From Hymenochaete sp. R1 (taxonomy: Eukaryota > Basidiomycota > Agaricomycetes > Hymenochaetales > Hymenochaetaceae), in NCBI GenBank assembly GCA_019400425.1, contig JAFREE010000013.1, positions 186,001 through 250,000 on the forward strand: a DNA stretch of 64,000 nucleotides, written 5' to 3'. Numbering within the stretch: position 1 is the first letter of the stretch; each line of letters begins with the position of its first letter. Of this stretch, positions 24,870 to 36,434 are shown piece by piece. The notes beneath the pieces were generated by a model. The model had not been told where the DNA came from, ran no database searches, and saw only the letters and a program-made list of their open reading frames with translations. Both the position numbers and the translations under genes were made by a program.

Positions 24870-27228
24870 ATGGACACCCAACCCGCCCTCGTCCACCTCT
24901 CCCTCCGCGGCTTCCTCTCCCTCCCCCGCCGCCTCTGCTCCCCACCCCAACCCCCCTCCCTCTCCATCCCCTCCGTCCGCTCCCTCTCCCTCACCCCGCT
25001 CCTCGCAATCTCCCTCGAAGACGTCCTCGCACGCAAGTTCCTCCCCCCGCTCTCCCTTAAAGACTTCGAAGAGTGGCTCCTCTTCGTCGAGCTCGCCGCT
25101 CAGAACTTGTATTTCCTCGTTTGGCTGGCGGAGTATACGGGGCGGTATGATCGCTGGATTCGGAGGCTTAGGGAGAAGGAGAAGGAGAAGGATCCGAGGG
25201 GGTTGCAATCCCACCACCAAAATCAGCAACAACAGTCGATGACGACGTACAGAGTGGCATGGTCAAACCCAACGCCCACCTCCCCAACCCTCGCCCTCTT
25301 CTACGCCCGCGCCCGCGAAACCTTCCTCGTCCCCGGCGCCCCAAACCAACTCTCCCTGCCCCCACACCTCCTCTCAGCCCTCAAACCATCCAACCCACAC
25401 CCAGACCCCGTCGTTCTCGCCCCCATCCGCCTCCACGTCGAAGACGAGCTCCGCAAAAGCTTGCAGCGCTGCGTCCGCGCAGCATACAGCAACGTCGGCT
25501 CCTTCCGCGCCGTCTGCGGCATCATCGGCGGCTCCGTCATCGCTCTCGCCGGCTCGTTACCCCCCGCTGCCGTCAACTTTGCTCGCGGTCACGATCGCTG
25601 GCAACGTCTCGCAATCCTCCCTGGCCTCTGGCTCGGCCTCACAGTCCTTATGGCCAGTTTGAACGGCGTATGCATGATGATCTATGTCTTCGGTGATTTT
25701 CGCCAGCTGCGCAAGTGAGTACTCGCTTGCTTCTCTACATTCATTCTCCGCTCTAACTTTATGTGTTGTGTCGACAAGGTTTGAGCTCGCTCGGCCTCCA
25801 GCATCCCAGTCCGGTCAGAAATCTTTTGGCTCGGAAATGGAGTCTGTCGTCGTACACCACCCGAGGCCCGTCCCAGCTCTTACCGCTCCGCCAAGAGTCA
25901 CCATTCAGATTCCACCCAACACTCCGACACCCAGCCATTCTTACGTAACGTCCTCCATGTCCGTATCCGTCACTTCAAATCATTTTCTATCACCCGTCAG
26001 CCACTCAACGACACCATCACACGACTTCAAAATATCTACGTCATCCCAAATACCTCGTCATAGCCCAGCCGCAAGTATCGGTTCTCAATCTTACCTTGAA
26101 GATACCTATGGTCGCGACTATGACAACATACACGTTGACGTTGACCGTGATGACGATGGCTCCGTCGAGACTCCTTCCGTACCAATTTACACAGCTCGGG
26201 ATTCGGATATGGGAAGCATTCTTGATGATGTCGATGATGATAGTGCGGACTCTAACGAGCATGGCATTTACATCTCGCCCATCATGCCCTCTCCAGAGGC
26301 TGCTGCAGAAGACGACCCTGCAGTAGTGAGTGCAGCGCTTGCCATGCTCGCACAATCCAGAGCGGAAGCTGCTGCCGCTGCTGCACCGGCCACACGCACA
26401 CCGGAGTCATACTTCCCCTCGCCCTCCTCAGAAGATATGCAAGGCGATTCTCCAGTCACTGCTACCACTGTCTCAGCAACTGCGAAAGCGTCACCTTCAG
26501 ACTCATTTTCACTCCCCCATCCCCAGACAGCTTCTTTCATCCCATCATTTTCGTACTCTGCACAACGGCAAAACAACGAATGGGATGTCGAAGATGTGGT
26601 CGCGCATGCCCCAGAAATGCGTCCTTTTGATTTCGAGGCTCTTCCTCCTACCCGAAGTTCGACTTCAGCATATGGACCAGCTTCAATTGCTGGTCCTTCG
26701 CATAGACAAACCTCTTTTCGTGGCAATCCATTTTTCGATCCGGAAAAATACGTGTATGACGCGGCGGAGGAAGTACCAAACGTGCATGATTCGAGAGGGC
26801 CCTTTCCACCTGAAAGTTTGAGTAGCACTTACCAGGCCAACCCATCGCAGCACACATTCCCAAACAGCGAACTTACTTCGATTTCGAGCACCACAACCGC
26901 TCCGTCACGGTCATTTCTCGACCGCATCATTCCATCTAAAGTGCGCGCAGCTCTGTCTGCCATTCTAGTCTCTCTTTATGACTGCCCTCCCCCACTCTCT
27001 TCCACGTTCACATCGACACCGTCTACTCATTCCAAGCGCTCAAATTCGTGGAAAGATCGTTACCTTGCCGAGTCTCGAGGGCCAGCGTTTGGGCCCACAA
27101 CACGGATCCTGGCTCCTGAGGTGAAACGAGCACACTGGGAAATAGTGGTAAGAAGTGCTGCGTTTGCGGGAGTAGTAAGTGGAGCGATTGTCGCAGGAAT
27201 CGTTGCTGCTCCTGTCCCTGTGCGGTGA
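24870..27228 (+). CDS. RGS-domain protein with membrane segments
   Basis: This putative regulator of heterotrimeric G-protein signalling has two exons (24870-25714, 25779-27228) and encodes 764 aa. The first half carries an RGS-like module: PLLAISLEDVLARK, LSLKDFEEWLLFVE, NLYFLVWLAEYTGRY, and after an insert LALFYARARETFLVPGA and VEDELRKSLQRCVRAAYSNV. Two hydrophobic helices follow (CGIIGGSVIALAGSL and ILPGLWLGLTVLMASLNGV, residues about 215-275). A long Ser/Pro-rich, acidic tail then ends in another hydrophobic segment (AAFAGVVSGAIVAGIVAA). The membrane anchor may place the RGS activity at the plasma membrane. RGS domain assignment is by residue pattern; the long internal insert around residues 105-145 is unusual. 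Confidence 0.8.
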
Positions 27229-29675
27229 ATCAAAATCCATGTGTGAATGGTTTTTCTATACTTTTTCTCCCCCTCCGCAATTCCTGTTGTATGTGTAAGC
27301 GGTTTAATTCTTTTCTTGACAATCCTTTCTATCTTGGACTCACCGTCATTCATCCTAGTGCCTGTATTTTGTAATGAAGTTCTTTTTTATAATCCCGAAT
27401 TAATGGCATGTCTCTTCAGACTCGAGCGAAGCACACCTTACCTATCAAAGAAACATCCGGAAGTGGATCTCATGAGTCATCGTCCGCCTGCTTACCTATG
27501 ACTAGGAACTCTGAGTACTTGGGCCCTGTTCGGCGCGGGAACTGGCATGAGGGCACCTGTGAGCATGCGCGCCAAACAGAACTTACCTTGGAATTTATAT
27601 TTAAGACGATCTATATTTGAAATCGGTCCAGTCAGCGGGGTATACGCTAAATCCAAGAACTTACCGTCTGACTAGCCCGCCTCACATCCAAGGCGTTTGA
27701 AACCCGACTGGTCTCGGCTAACACTGTAACCGTTTCAAACTGTCAGCCACTCCATGTTAGCCACTTACCTTGCCTGTCAGCACAAGTTGAATTTCAATTC
27801 TGGCTAGGTTAGTACTTTTTTTGGTCCATTTACAAGTCAGACGTACCCGTGCTAGTATCATTCACAAAACAGCCTTTCTGGGCTGACCAACGGTCTGCTT
27901 TAGAAGTATGCCTTACGCAACGCTTTAGTGCAACGAGTCGTCAGCCACTCGAACTAATCGTCCCACTTACCTCGATCCGGAACCTAGAAATGAGATAGAG
28001 AGCATCAGTAAGACTTGATGTACGTCCATCATAGACGTACATACAGCCAGTCCAATTTCCACGCTGGACCAGCCGGCACCGTGAATATATCCTGAAGGAG
28101 TTCCGCTGTTGAAGTGTCTGTCATCCCCAACTTGAAGCGCGGCGTACCTGTCGGCGGGGAAAGGCTGGCACGGCACTGACGGCAGAGAGAAAATGAACTA
28201 CGGGCTGCACGTTACCGGCCAGTTTTTATAGAGCGAGACTCACGGAGATGGCAAGACGCTTAGACTCCATAAACCATTCATGCCAGGTCGTTGATTGCTG
28301 ACATGCGACCGGGACTACGGAGGAGCATGGGGTAAAAGCCTTTGTCGTCCTGGGCATGATGGCCTGCAAGCTGCCTGCCAGCCTCGCTCTATGGTGGTAG
28401 AAAGTAGCATCAACGCAACATGTGGCACTAGGTATACGAGAGACAGCAGAGGCGCACTCACTGGCAGGTTGACAGGGTCGATGGGTGTCCAGGAAATGTG
28501 AAGGTGGTCGATGACTTGGGACACTGGAGTGGCACGCATGAGAGATGAAGTTGTAGCTGTCGTCATCGAGAGAACGAGCGAGCAGTGGCAAGTAGGCGTA
28601 GCTGGCCTGGCGGTGGCAGAGAGCCGAAAGCGTGAGACTCAAGTTACTTACTCAGGCTGGCAGTATATGACGAGCTAGTAGTAGGGAAGGAGAAGGGTAA
28701 CGAACGACGGGGTCGGAACATGGTACTGGATGGCGGTGGGGGATGATGGTGGTAAGAGAAAGAGAGCGATGCGGGGGAGAACTCACTTTATAAATGGCTG
28801 GGCTGACCGTCTGTGGCAGTGTCATAATGGTCGAGACCGGAAGTCCAACGCAACACAACAAACTCAGCCCAGTTTCTTATCATGATATCACCGTCTAGTG
28901 GTAGTTATTGAGTTTTAGTGGGTAACCGTGATTATTTTGAATGTCTACTTTGACACCGTTGGATGCTAAAGATGAAGCGTAATCAAATGCTAGAACACCC
29001 TATTGGCACGTCAATATATATTTATTTATATTTGTGTACGCGTCCGCAACTCCTTGAATTTGATGAGATGACGATTAGATTCCTCCCTTCTCCCCATCCA
29101 CATCGTCTCTCCGAACGATCCTATTATTAAATAATCTTGATGCACATGTTTCCATGCCCATGTATCCCGGCCTATTCTCGAGCTCGCTTATTCACCAAGG
29201 TATTGGTTGCGACTCAAATCGTGCCTAAGTGCAGTATTTGTCGTTACAAAATAATGAGATATATATAATAAATCTCATGAAACGGAGCGAGTAGCAGTCT
29301 ATTCGTGCAGTAGATAGTTTGACCCTGAATGAGCAAGCCCTGGAGCAGAGCAACTTGAGCGAGTCAGAACGTTCAAAGACTTCCAATCGATCACTCATTC
29401 ACCAATTCAAAAGTGATGCAAGAATTAAATGATTGCAATTAATGCTAGTTAAAATAGGGAATGTATGACGTATGGATTCGTAACCAAAAAGAACGTGGAG
29501 GTACGATAGTGCAGGACAAGCACATATCCAAATGAATGAATGCGTCAAAGTAATGTGAAACGTGAACCAAAACCTGGTGGATGAAAGTACCAAAAAACCT
29601 CCCAAAGAAAAAGAATGACCCGATAAGATGGCAAATACTTGACGAAGGGGCTTGCACATCGTGGTCGAGGCCAAT
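27229..29675 (-). other. Candidate spliced minus-strand transcript without recognisable protein; otherwise intergenic
   Basis: On the minus strand between about 28860 and 27490 there are many good donor sites (gtgagt after 28791, 28445 and 28241; gtaagt at about 27969, 27771, 27663 and 27587; gtaagc near 27495). They are interleaved with pyrimidine-preceded acceptors and one perfect branch-point/acceptor string (gtactaacctag near 27810). Joining the implied exons gave no long open frame or known domain. GTCAGCCACTC occurs twice (27742, 27940). This could be a spliced non-coding RNA, a degraded gene or a fast-evolving small-exon gene. From 28900 to 29675 I see only A/T-rich intergenic sequence. 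Confidence 0.25.
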
Positions 29676-30188
29676 CTAAGCCGACTCGGTAGTCCACTCC
29701 TGGTTAGAGCTTCCACCACAAGTCAAGAGCTGGGGCGGAGCCGCATGTCCGCCGTCAAGCGTAGTCTTTCCGTCCTTGAGGTCAAGGCAGTAAGCGCCAC
29801 CTTCCATAGCGATCCTAAAACGCAAAGAATTCAATCATAGGATGACGGAGGCTAGGATACAGGATACGAACGTCTTGCTGTCCGTGTAGGACCATTTCTC
29901 ACTCGGGTTGCCCTCGACGCAAGCATTGGTGTAAAGGCCAGTGCCATCTTGAGTTTGTCCATTGACAGGTGCAAGGCATTGAGCACCATTCCAGGCGGTG
30001 AGCTGGCCGTTCTGGAAGGCCCACTTCTGCGCATCGGAGCCGTTACATTCCGCGACGGAGACAGCTGCCCTGTCGCTGTTGGCCGCCGAGGTTAGGCAGT
30101 AACCGCCAGCCGAGGCAGGATGGATAGTGGAGGATTGGGCAACGGCGACCGCAGCGAGGGCAGAGAGAGCAACGAGCTTGGAGAACAT
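29676..30188 (-). CDS. Secreted single ricin-B-type beta-trefoil lectin
   Basis: This small carbohydrate-binding protein has 151 aa in two exons (30188-29872, 29814-29676). It has a signal peptide (MFSKLVALSALAAVAVAQ) and then one beta-trefoil with Q-x-W-type repeats: AECNGSDAQKWAF, ACVEGNPSEKWSYT and LTCGGSSNQEWTT, each preceded by a C-L strand (YCLTSA, QCLAPV, YCLDLK). There is no catalytic domain, so it is a lectin only, not a toxin A-chain. Such mushroom lectins bind galactose-type sugars and are linked to defence or development, but specificity cannot be read here. Confidence 0.9.
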
Positions 30189-31040
30189 GTTGTGGTGTAG
30201 GTGGGGTGGTAAGAGAGGCTTGTTTGGATTGGTGAGGTTGAGAACGGTGAAAGAAGAGAAAACCAGGTGAGGCTGAAGTTCAAGCTCCTCAAACTGCCTT
30301 CATTTTATACCAGTTGCCAGCCTGCTTCATTTTCCTGGTCGTGTCCAAGCACCCACAAACAAGAGGAAACGGCAGGAGTGCAGTCCAACAGAGCCCCGAG
30401 TCGAAGTGCCTTCAGAGAAAGCGACCACGTTGGCACGGCGGTCACTCCCCTTGTCATTCACCGACAACGAGACAGTCGACGAAGAGCACGACAACCGACC
30501 CTAGTCGAAGCTCCCTACCATAAGGACATCGATAATGGCACAGTCGCCTGTCCTCGGAAGCACGATCAAGTTGATGAGCCTGCATTAGCGCCGCAAACAT
30601 GAGTATTCCACCACCGGTTGTTTAAAGTCGCTAGATTCAAGCTCTACAAGTTATTGCCGAGCGCGAAGTAACTTAAGCAGTATTGCTTGCATGCCATCTA
30701 GATTTAGGAAAGCCGAACCCATTGACCCAAGTCGCCAATGAAGAACTACAGGCGTTTGAATATCACCGGCCTCGAGCGACACCACCTTCGAACGTTCCTG
30801 CAGCGCTGTGTCCCCAATTTCGGTAGTCCGTAGTAAGTTCGCTATGAAAAGTTTTTTTTTTGGCTTGCTTGCGGTTTTGGAGGAAAGAAGCCATTTACTC
30901 GGGCTGAGAAGATTTCGTGCCATGTTTGCTTGTGTTTGTGTACGCGTCTCTAACCGCTTCGAAATCGATGAGATGACGGCCTGATTCCCCGTCCTCTCAC
31001 CACCGTCTCTTGATACGACTTTTCTGTGCCTTTGGGTTGA
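30189..31040. promoter_or_regulatory. Divergent promoter region (lectin and methyltransferase genes)
   Basis: The region separates two divergent start codons. A TATA-like TTTTATA element at about 30302 lies on the lectin side. Nothing else was recognised. Confidence 0.45.
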
Positions 31041-32132
31041 ATGCAGATAGACCCAGAGTCTCACGCACATCGTATAATCAAATCGACAATCGACTCGGAA
31101 GACCCAGAGGACATCCTCAGTGCCAGTTTAGGCATACTGTACGACTACACCCCGATTACTCTCGCAGACAACGGAGGCCAATTTGTCTATACACACACTT
31201 CCCTCCCTCCTCAGCATTTGAATGGGTCTACATACGATACCACCTCGCTTTCAGACTCAACCCCATTGGTACTTTCAGCTCCAAACACGCACGCAAAAAA
31301 CTGGGCGTTGCATGCATCAAGCATCTGGGCGTCCGCTGTCTTCGTAGCTCAGCATATCGACGAGATCGATTTGCATGGCCTGTCGCGGCTCCCAAAATCA
31401 AGTAGCGCCGAATGTTTGACCCATCGACGGTTCGACGTTCTTGAGCTAGGTGCAGGGGCGGGTTTGCCGGGATTGTTCATTGCAAAGTGTCTCGAGCGAA
31501 TACAGCGTGACAAGGAGTTTGGAGGGAGGGCCGATCAGATGAAGCACTGGACGGTTACCCTGTCTGATTACCCGGACGATCTTCTTACAAAGACGCTCGT
31601 GTCCAATGCGAAAAGGAACGGATTCAACGCGTCTATGGATGCGGACGGAACGACGTTCTCATGCCCGGTTCGTGTGTGCCCCTACGCCTGGGGTGCTGAT
31701 CCTGCAGAGATCTTGGGCCTGGATAACTTCAACAATTGTCTTGAAGACCCGAGCCAATCCGATAGCGTCGTCGGCGAGGATATGCTAGGGTACGACCTAA
31801 TCCTAGCAACGGATACCCTGTGGAACGCAGCTTTACACAAAACATTTGCCAACACTCTCGCAAATCTTTTAAAACCATCTAAAGACTCCCGGATCCACCT
31901 CATTGCAGGGTTCCACACAGGACGATACTCGATACTGGGCTTCCTTCGTATCCTTGAATCAATAACTCGGACAAACTCCAGGAAGGAGCTAAGGATGACG
32001 ATCTTGAGAGCCGAAGAGTGTCATTTCCAAGGCGGCGAACGGCGACAGTGGTCTGGTATGCGAGACGGGGAGGACGAAGCGGAGAGGAGACGTTGGCTAG
32101 TGTGGATAGAAGCTGGATGGATGGAATATTGA
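31041..32132 (+). CDS. EFM7-like protein N-terminal/lysine methyltransferase
   Basis: This intronless gene encodes 363 aa. The ATG at 31041 is directly preceded by an in-frame TGA, which fixes the start unless an upstream exon exists. It is a seven-beta-strand SAM methyltransferase of the METTL21/Nnt1 group: motif I is LELGAGAGLPGL, the acidic loop after beta-2 is LSDYPDD, the post-motif GYDLILATDTLWN is the D-x-x-x-A/x-D type, and HLIAGFHTGRYSI follows. An N-terminal W-A-L-H-A-S-S-I-W segment matches the family's W..H.LW stretch. Yeast EFM7 methylates elongation factor 1A at its N-terminus. Substrate here is inferred from that similarity. Confidence 0.85.
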   Translation: MQIDPESHAHRIIKSTIDSEDPEDILSASLGILYDYTPITLADNGGQFVYTHTSLPPQHLNGSTYDTTSLSDSTPLVLSAPNTHAKNWALHASSIWASAVFVAQHIDEIDLHGLSRLPKSSSAECLTHRRFDVLELGAGAGLPGLFIAKCLERIQRDKEFGGRADQMKHWTVTLSDYPDDLLTKTLVSNAKRNGFNASMDADGTTFSCPVRVCPYAWGADPAEILGLDNFNNCLEDPSQSDSVVGEDMLGYDLILATDTLWNAALHKTFANTLANLLKPSKDSRIHLIAGFHTGRYSILGFLRILESITRTNSRKELRMTILRAEECHFQGGERRQWSGMRDGEDEAERRRWLVWIEAGWMEY

Positions 32133-32667
32133 CGGGTTAGAGGAGTCGCTGGCCTAGAGACGAACTTTGCGCACAGAAGGCAACAAACGTTTGGCTGCTA
32201 CTTCCGTTCAAATTTCAGCAGCTTCGAATGAAATATGGATGCGCCCTACTAAATTGGGTACGTTTCATATACAAATTGTCAGTATAAAACGACGGTAAAT
32301 TTGAACGTATTCTGTCTCCCCTTGTTTCGCAGAATTCTGTTTTTGGGGTCATGTAAAATCCGTTTTTTTGAGTTGTGAAGACTCATTTAATGGGGCTTCA
32401 AGCATCGCCTCCAACCACAGCTACTATTGCTGGGGTTATTTGCCATCCTACAATCCCTAGTATAGCCTCTTCAGTGGCAGGCTGCGCCGCAGTTTTGAAA
32501 TCCTGATTTAGTCTCAAGGACAGGAGCTGTTACTCTCTTTCCCCCCGCTCTCCTTCCTTTGAACCCTTTTCCTTCACGCCTCTTCTTTCTACTTCAACAT
32601 ATATACAATAGCCGGTCCTCAACGTCCGCTTTTAACGCCCAAGTATCTGCAAGAAAATCAGCTCTGT
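32133..32667. other. Intergenic region
   Basis: It probably contains the methyltransferase 3' UTR and the promoter of the SUMO-like gene. A CT-rich tract at 32520-32600 and an atatata string precede the next gene, as in fungal promoters. Nothing else recognised. Confidence 0.5.
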
Positions 32668-33334
32668 ATGGATGATTACGATGCCGCTATGGAAGATCAA
32701 ATGCAAGTGGACAACGAATCAGACGGCGACTCTGGAGACGAAGAGACCCTGGTGAATGGCGAAGGGGGTGGTCTACGCATTGATCCACTCTCACATCCTA
32801 TGTTACGTATACCAAAGGCAGACAAAATAAGCATAAAGGTCAGCTATGAAAGCTCTACTGAATGGTCTAGGAGAAGTAGCTGAGGAGTATAAAATATAGG
32901 TCGCGTCTAATGATGGGCCGTACTCGGAAGTTTACTTCTCAATGCTCAGACACACATCGTTCCTCAAGCTGCAGGTTCTTTATGCTTTGAAAGCGGGGCT
33001 AGAACTCAGAACATTATGGTTAGATCGTTTTTCAATATATATTCACAAATACGTTGTTCGTAGACGTTGCTGACTCAACCCGTCTCCGCAGCTTTACGTT
33101 TGACGGAAAGCGTATCGGTGACCTAGATACCCCAGAGTCCCTGGGCATGGAAGAGAGTGGTTCGTCTGTTCTCTACTTTCATACCTCAGTTGGCATGAAC
33201 TACTGATTGATTTCCTTCAAATTTCCGTCGTCATATAGATTCAGTGAATGTCATCTTGGCCCGTAAGTCTGGGTTGCCTACGTGATTTGATACCGTCATT
33301 AATAAGGGACTTTCTTCCAGAAATTGGAGGCTGA
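32668..33334 (+). CDS. SUMO-like ubiquitin-fold protein
   Basis: The predicted 131-aa protein has five exons (32668-32838, 32900-33018, 33092-33159, 33239-33262, 33321-33334) and consistent phase. An acidic N-terminus is followed by a ubiquitin-like fold of SUMO type: ADKISIKVASNDG, VYFSMLRHTSFLKL, FTFDGKRIGDLDTPESLGME and SVNVILAQIGG. Hallmarks are F-x-F-D-G-x-R-I, the D-T-P-x-S-L-x-M-E turn and the terminal Q-I-G-G. The stop codon follows the diglycine directly, so no SUMO protease processing would be needed for conjugation. The beta-grasp core differs from canonical SUMO (S-M-L-R-H in place of I-K-R/K-T), so this may be a paralog rather than the main Smt3. The final exons are only 24 and 14 bases. 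Confidence 0.85.
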
Positions 33335-33367
33335 GATTCAATTTGTATCGCATTGATATCAAGTATC

Positions 33368-35166
33368 CTACGTCTCATGGTCGCTCTCAAAGACGACAAT
33401 AGCTCTTGCCAGTATCTCAACTTCTTTTTCTCTTACCGCGCCTCTTCTTTTTACCATCGCCAGCCCAAGCTCCTTCGTGCATAAGACTTTCGCCTGTCCA
33501 GATTTCTTGGTCAGAGCACCTCCTCCGATCCATTTCGACACTCCCTTGGTCGCCGATGTGCTTTTCCTTTGCATCGATTTTCTGTTTGGCGACGACCCTG
33601 GCCTCACGAAGAGCAAAGAGTACGTTAAACAATAGGCTTTCGGATCTGCAAATTCATCCAAAAGGGTCCCCGGATGGTTGTTTTGAGGTTCCGGCTCATG
33701 TTCACCCATTTGAGTTGAGAACGACTCAGCGGATTTGAGTAAGGCTTGGATGGTAGATCCGACTCGAGTAAGATGCTTGCGCCTGAGTGCAGGTACCGAG
33801 CCTGGAGAACCGCAGAGGGACAAAATAGTAGCGATGTCGCTCGCAATTCGTTGGGTTATCGGGCTATAGGTTTCGCCTTTGTCTTCTGCATCGTCTAAGG
33901 TATTCGTTACAAAGGTCTCACTTACTGAAAGTAGTGAGAGTATGTTGGCTCACCTTCGCACATACTCTCTGAATCCCGGGTCCGTCCGAGTCCGTCATCC
34001 ATAGCACCGCCATCTGGTCCCCCACTCATAGCAGCGTCAACATGAAATGCTAGCGTGGCCCTTATAGCCAATTCCACAACCTCACTACTCTGACTATGCA
34101 CCCCTGCCCTCAGCATCTGCAAAAACACGCACCCGATAACCTCGGAAACAGCCCGGACGTCCTCTGTGCCAACGCTCGACTCTCTCGCGCCACCGCGGAA
34201 CGTGGTAGACGCGATGCATGCGCGTGCGATCTCCAGAGTCTGGGAGTTGAGAGAGTTGATGTATTTGAGGATATGCTCTGGTGATGGCGGTGGATTCAGC
34301 GAGTGAGCGTGCGTCGGGCTACTTGAGCTGCTACTTGGCGAGGATAAGTACAGGGGCACCGATTCGGTCGGGCGAATGATAGGACCAGGGAGATGATCAG
34401 ACGAGTTTACGGAGATATTTCCCAGTGTCTGCGTGTCAGATTTCCACTCTATTGATGGCTTGTGCTGGTGCTCATGCATTTCCCTCCTCGACTCATCCAC
34501 TATCCCCATATCCCGAGCACCGTCCCTCGCCGGCATCCCCGTCTTAAACCTCAGCCCTCTTCCCATCCCATTCCCGCCATTCAACGCGACCCTCCCAATG
34601 TCCTCTTCATTCTTCATCAATAAGCTTAAATTCCCCTCCAACTCCTCCACCCTCGTTTGCGCCTTCAAATAACGATGCGTCATCGCCAGCAAATCTTTCC
34701 GAAGTTGACTCGTCTCTCGCTCATGGGCCTCACAAATCACCTCTAAACGCACGATGGTGTCCCGGCATCTATCGAGCTCCTCACTCAGCTCAGTATTTGC
34801 GTTCGTATCACATCCATCGCGGTTGCTTCCGTTTCGTGGCGATCGTGGAAGCTCAGATGAGCCTGGAAGGTCCGGAAGTGTTGTTGATGGTGGTGGAAGG
34901 GAAGGAGGATGGAGAGGGGGTGCTCGGGCCCGGGAATACGTCCGGGTTCGACTTCGTAGGGCACTCTCCAACGGATTTTTACCCCCGCCCTCTTCGTCGA
35001 CATCGAAGTGCACGCCCGAGTCAAGGAGATACGTGTCGCGGTACGTGAGCTCGCTTGAGCCCGTGCCAGTGGGTCTGTGCGTCCTATGGATTTCCTGGCC
35101 GAGAACTCTTGATCTCCAATCCTGGTTCCGTGAAGGTGCTTGAGAAGTTGAAGGTGTGAACGGCAT
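33368..35166 (-). CDS. Coiled-coil protein of unknown function
   Basis: The predicted 579-aa protein has exons 35166-33954 and 33894-33368, phase-consistent. The N-terminus is Ser/Pro/Arg-rich. A coiled coil follows at about residues 125-185 (LSEELDRCRDTIVRLEVICE, ERETSQLRKDLLAMTHRYLK, VEELEGNLSLLMKNEED), then a disordered stretch and a helical segment (PSPEHILKYINSLNSQTLEI, ASDIATILSL). In the last 90 codons a second frame is also open and ends in a basic KKKRRGKRKRS, so an extra unrecognised intron could change the C-terminus. I recognise no domain. A cytoskeletal or scaffold role would be speculation. Confidence 0.65.
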
Positions 35167-36434
35167 ATTAGAACGCAACGATAGGAAGGTCTGAGGGTCG
35201 AAATGCAGGGCCGGAAGGGATATACTGACTCGACAGCTGGTTTGGAGGTTTAAGGTGCGCGCGACTAGCCAGCCTGGGCCTGGGGACGTCGAAGATACAA
35301 GTTTAGAGATATAGACACTTGCTTTTTGCTTTTCAACGGACTGGGACCAGGGACCAACTGCATGTCCATATGCATACGCAATTCAAACCCGACATCAAAA
35401 TCAAGCTATCGACGCCACTACGTCTTTCATTCTAGATGCCCAGCCGTTCGCAGAAGAGAGGAAAGTCCGAGAAGCGCGTACTATCACCTATTCAGTTCGG
35501 CATCTCTTCCACGATCACTTATCGCGATAAGTGTAATGCGGTGTAACTCTGTATCCCTCTCCCGTCCTTCAAACTCAGACTCACGGCTTGGGACGGTGAT
35601 CACTTGCTTCCGACCTGCTTCGGCGCATTATCTCGCAATTTGCACCCATTTTGACTTATTATGGAAATGAAGATCGTTCGCGAGCACTCGCTCCAGTCAT
35701 TTGAATAGCCCGGATGCCCAAATGACCAGCCTTCAAGTTGTAAGCTAAGATGACGTGTCTAAGTCTGAAATTAAGCTCAAGTTCGAAGTTCAGACCAGAC
35801 TAATAGACGCGCTTTATTTTTTAAGATGACTAGAACGTACCTTTCATCAAATACCGATTCGCTAGTGTGTATATCTCAGAATGTGCCCTGTACCTGTATA
35901 CGAGGTGACTTGCAGTGATTATTGATCGTTAGTGATGGACGCGATCGTGATCATGATGGTAGCGCGAGACCAAGGTTTTCGGTGTTCAATGCTGCCAGTG
36001 GTACTTGGTATTGGCAACCGAGAGTCGAGTCAAATAAGCGATAGTACACTGGAGTTCCTTTTCACTGGTCGTACGCATACAGTGATAAATCGAATCGCGA
36101 TGCGAAATACTTCTACAAGCATACACCGGAGACCTGGATTTCAATAAAAATAAAGATAAATCCACATTGCATGCTTTGCGTCACCGATGTTGTCCGTCGT
36201 CATCCAAGCTCTACATGTAAAAATATACATCATGACTTTCGTGACTGAGTGGTGAGACTTGAGGGAGAAGGGGACAGTTGAAGGGGGAGGTAGTTGCGTC
36301 TGATAGTGATAGTAACAAGAGGTTCGATGATGTTTTTAAAACAAGAATACCTTTCTGTTTTTCAAGCAGGTCTGAGTTTGTTCCGTGATCCAACACCAGT
36401 TCAATTCAAGCCTGCTCTATCCCTGCCCCTACCC
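35167..36434. other. Intergenic region
   Basis: The 1.27 kb lies between two minus-strand genes and contains the promoter of the coiled-coil gene and the 3' flank of the cullin-like gene. No gene, repeat or RNA seen. Confidence 0.5.

Noticed and set aside
27970..28040. C/D-box snoRNA in a minus-strand intron (ATGATGG ... CTGA)
   Set aside because: The box C match is imperfect and the spacing to CTGA is too short, with no terminal stem visible.
28880..28960. tRNA-like A-box string (TAGTGGTAG) in intergenic DNA
   Set aside because: No B-box (GGTTCGAATCC-like) follows and no cloverleaf could be folded by eye.
29676..30188. Ricin-like toxin gene
   Set aside because: Only one carbohydrate-binding beta-trefoil is present after a signal peptide. 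There is no N-glycosidase A-chain, so it is called a lectin.
35326..36147. Plus-strand frames in the gap before the cullin-like gene
   Set aside because: Short, no recognisable domain, no consistent splice extension.
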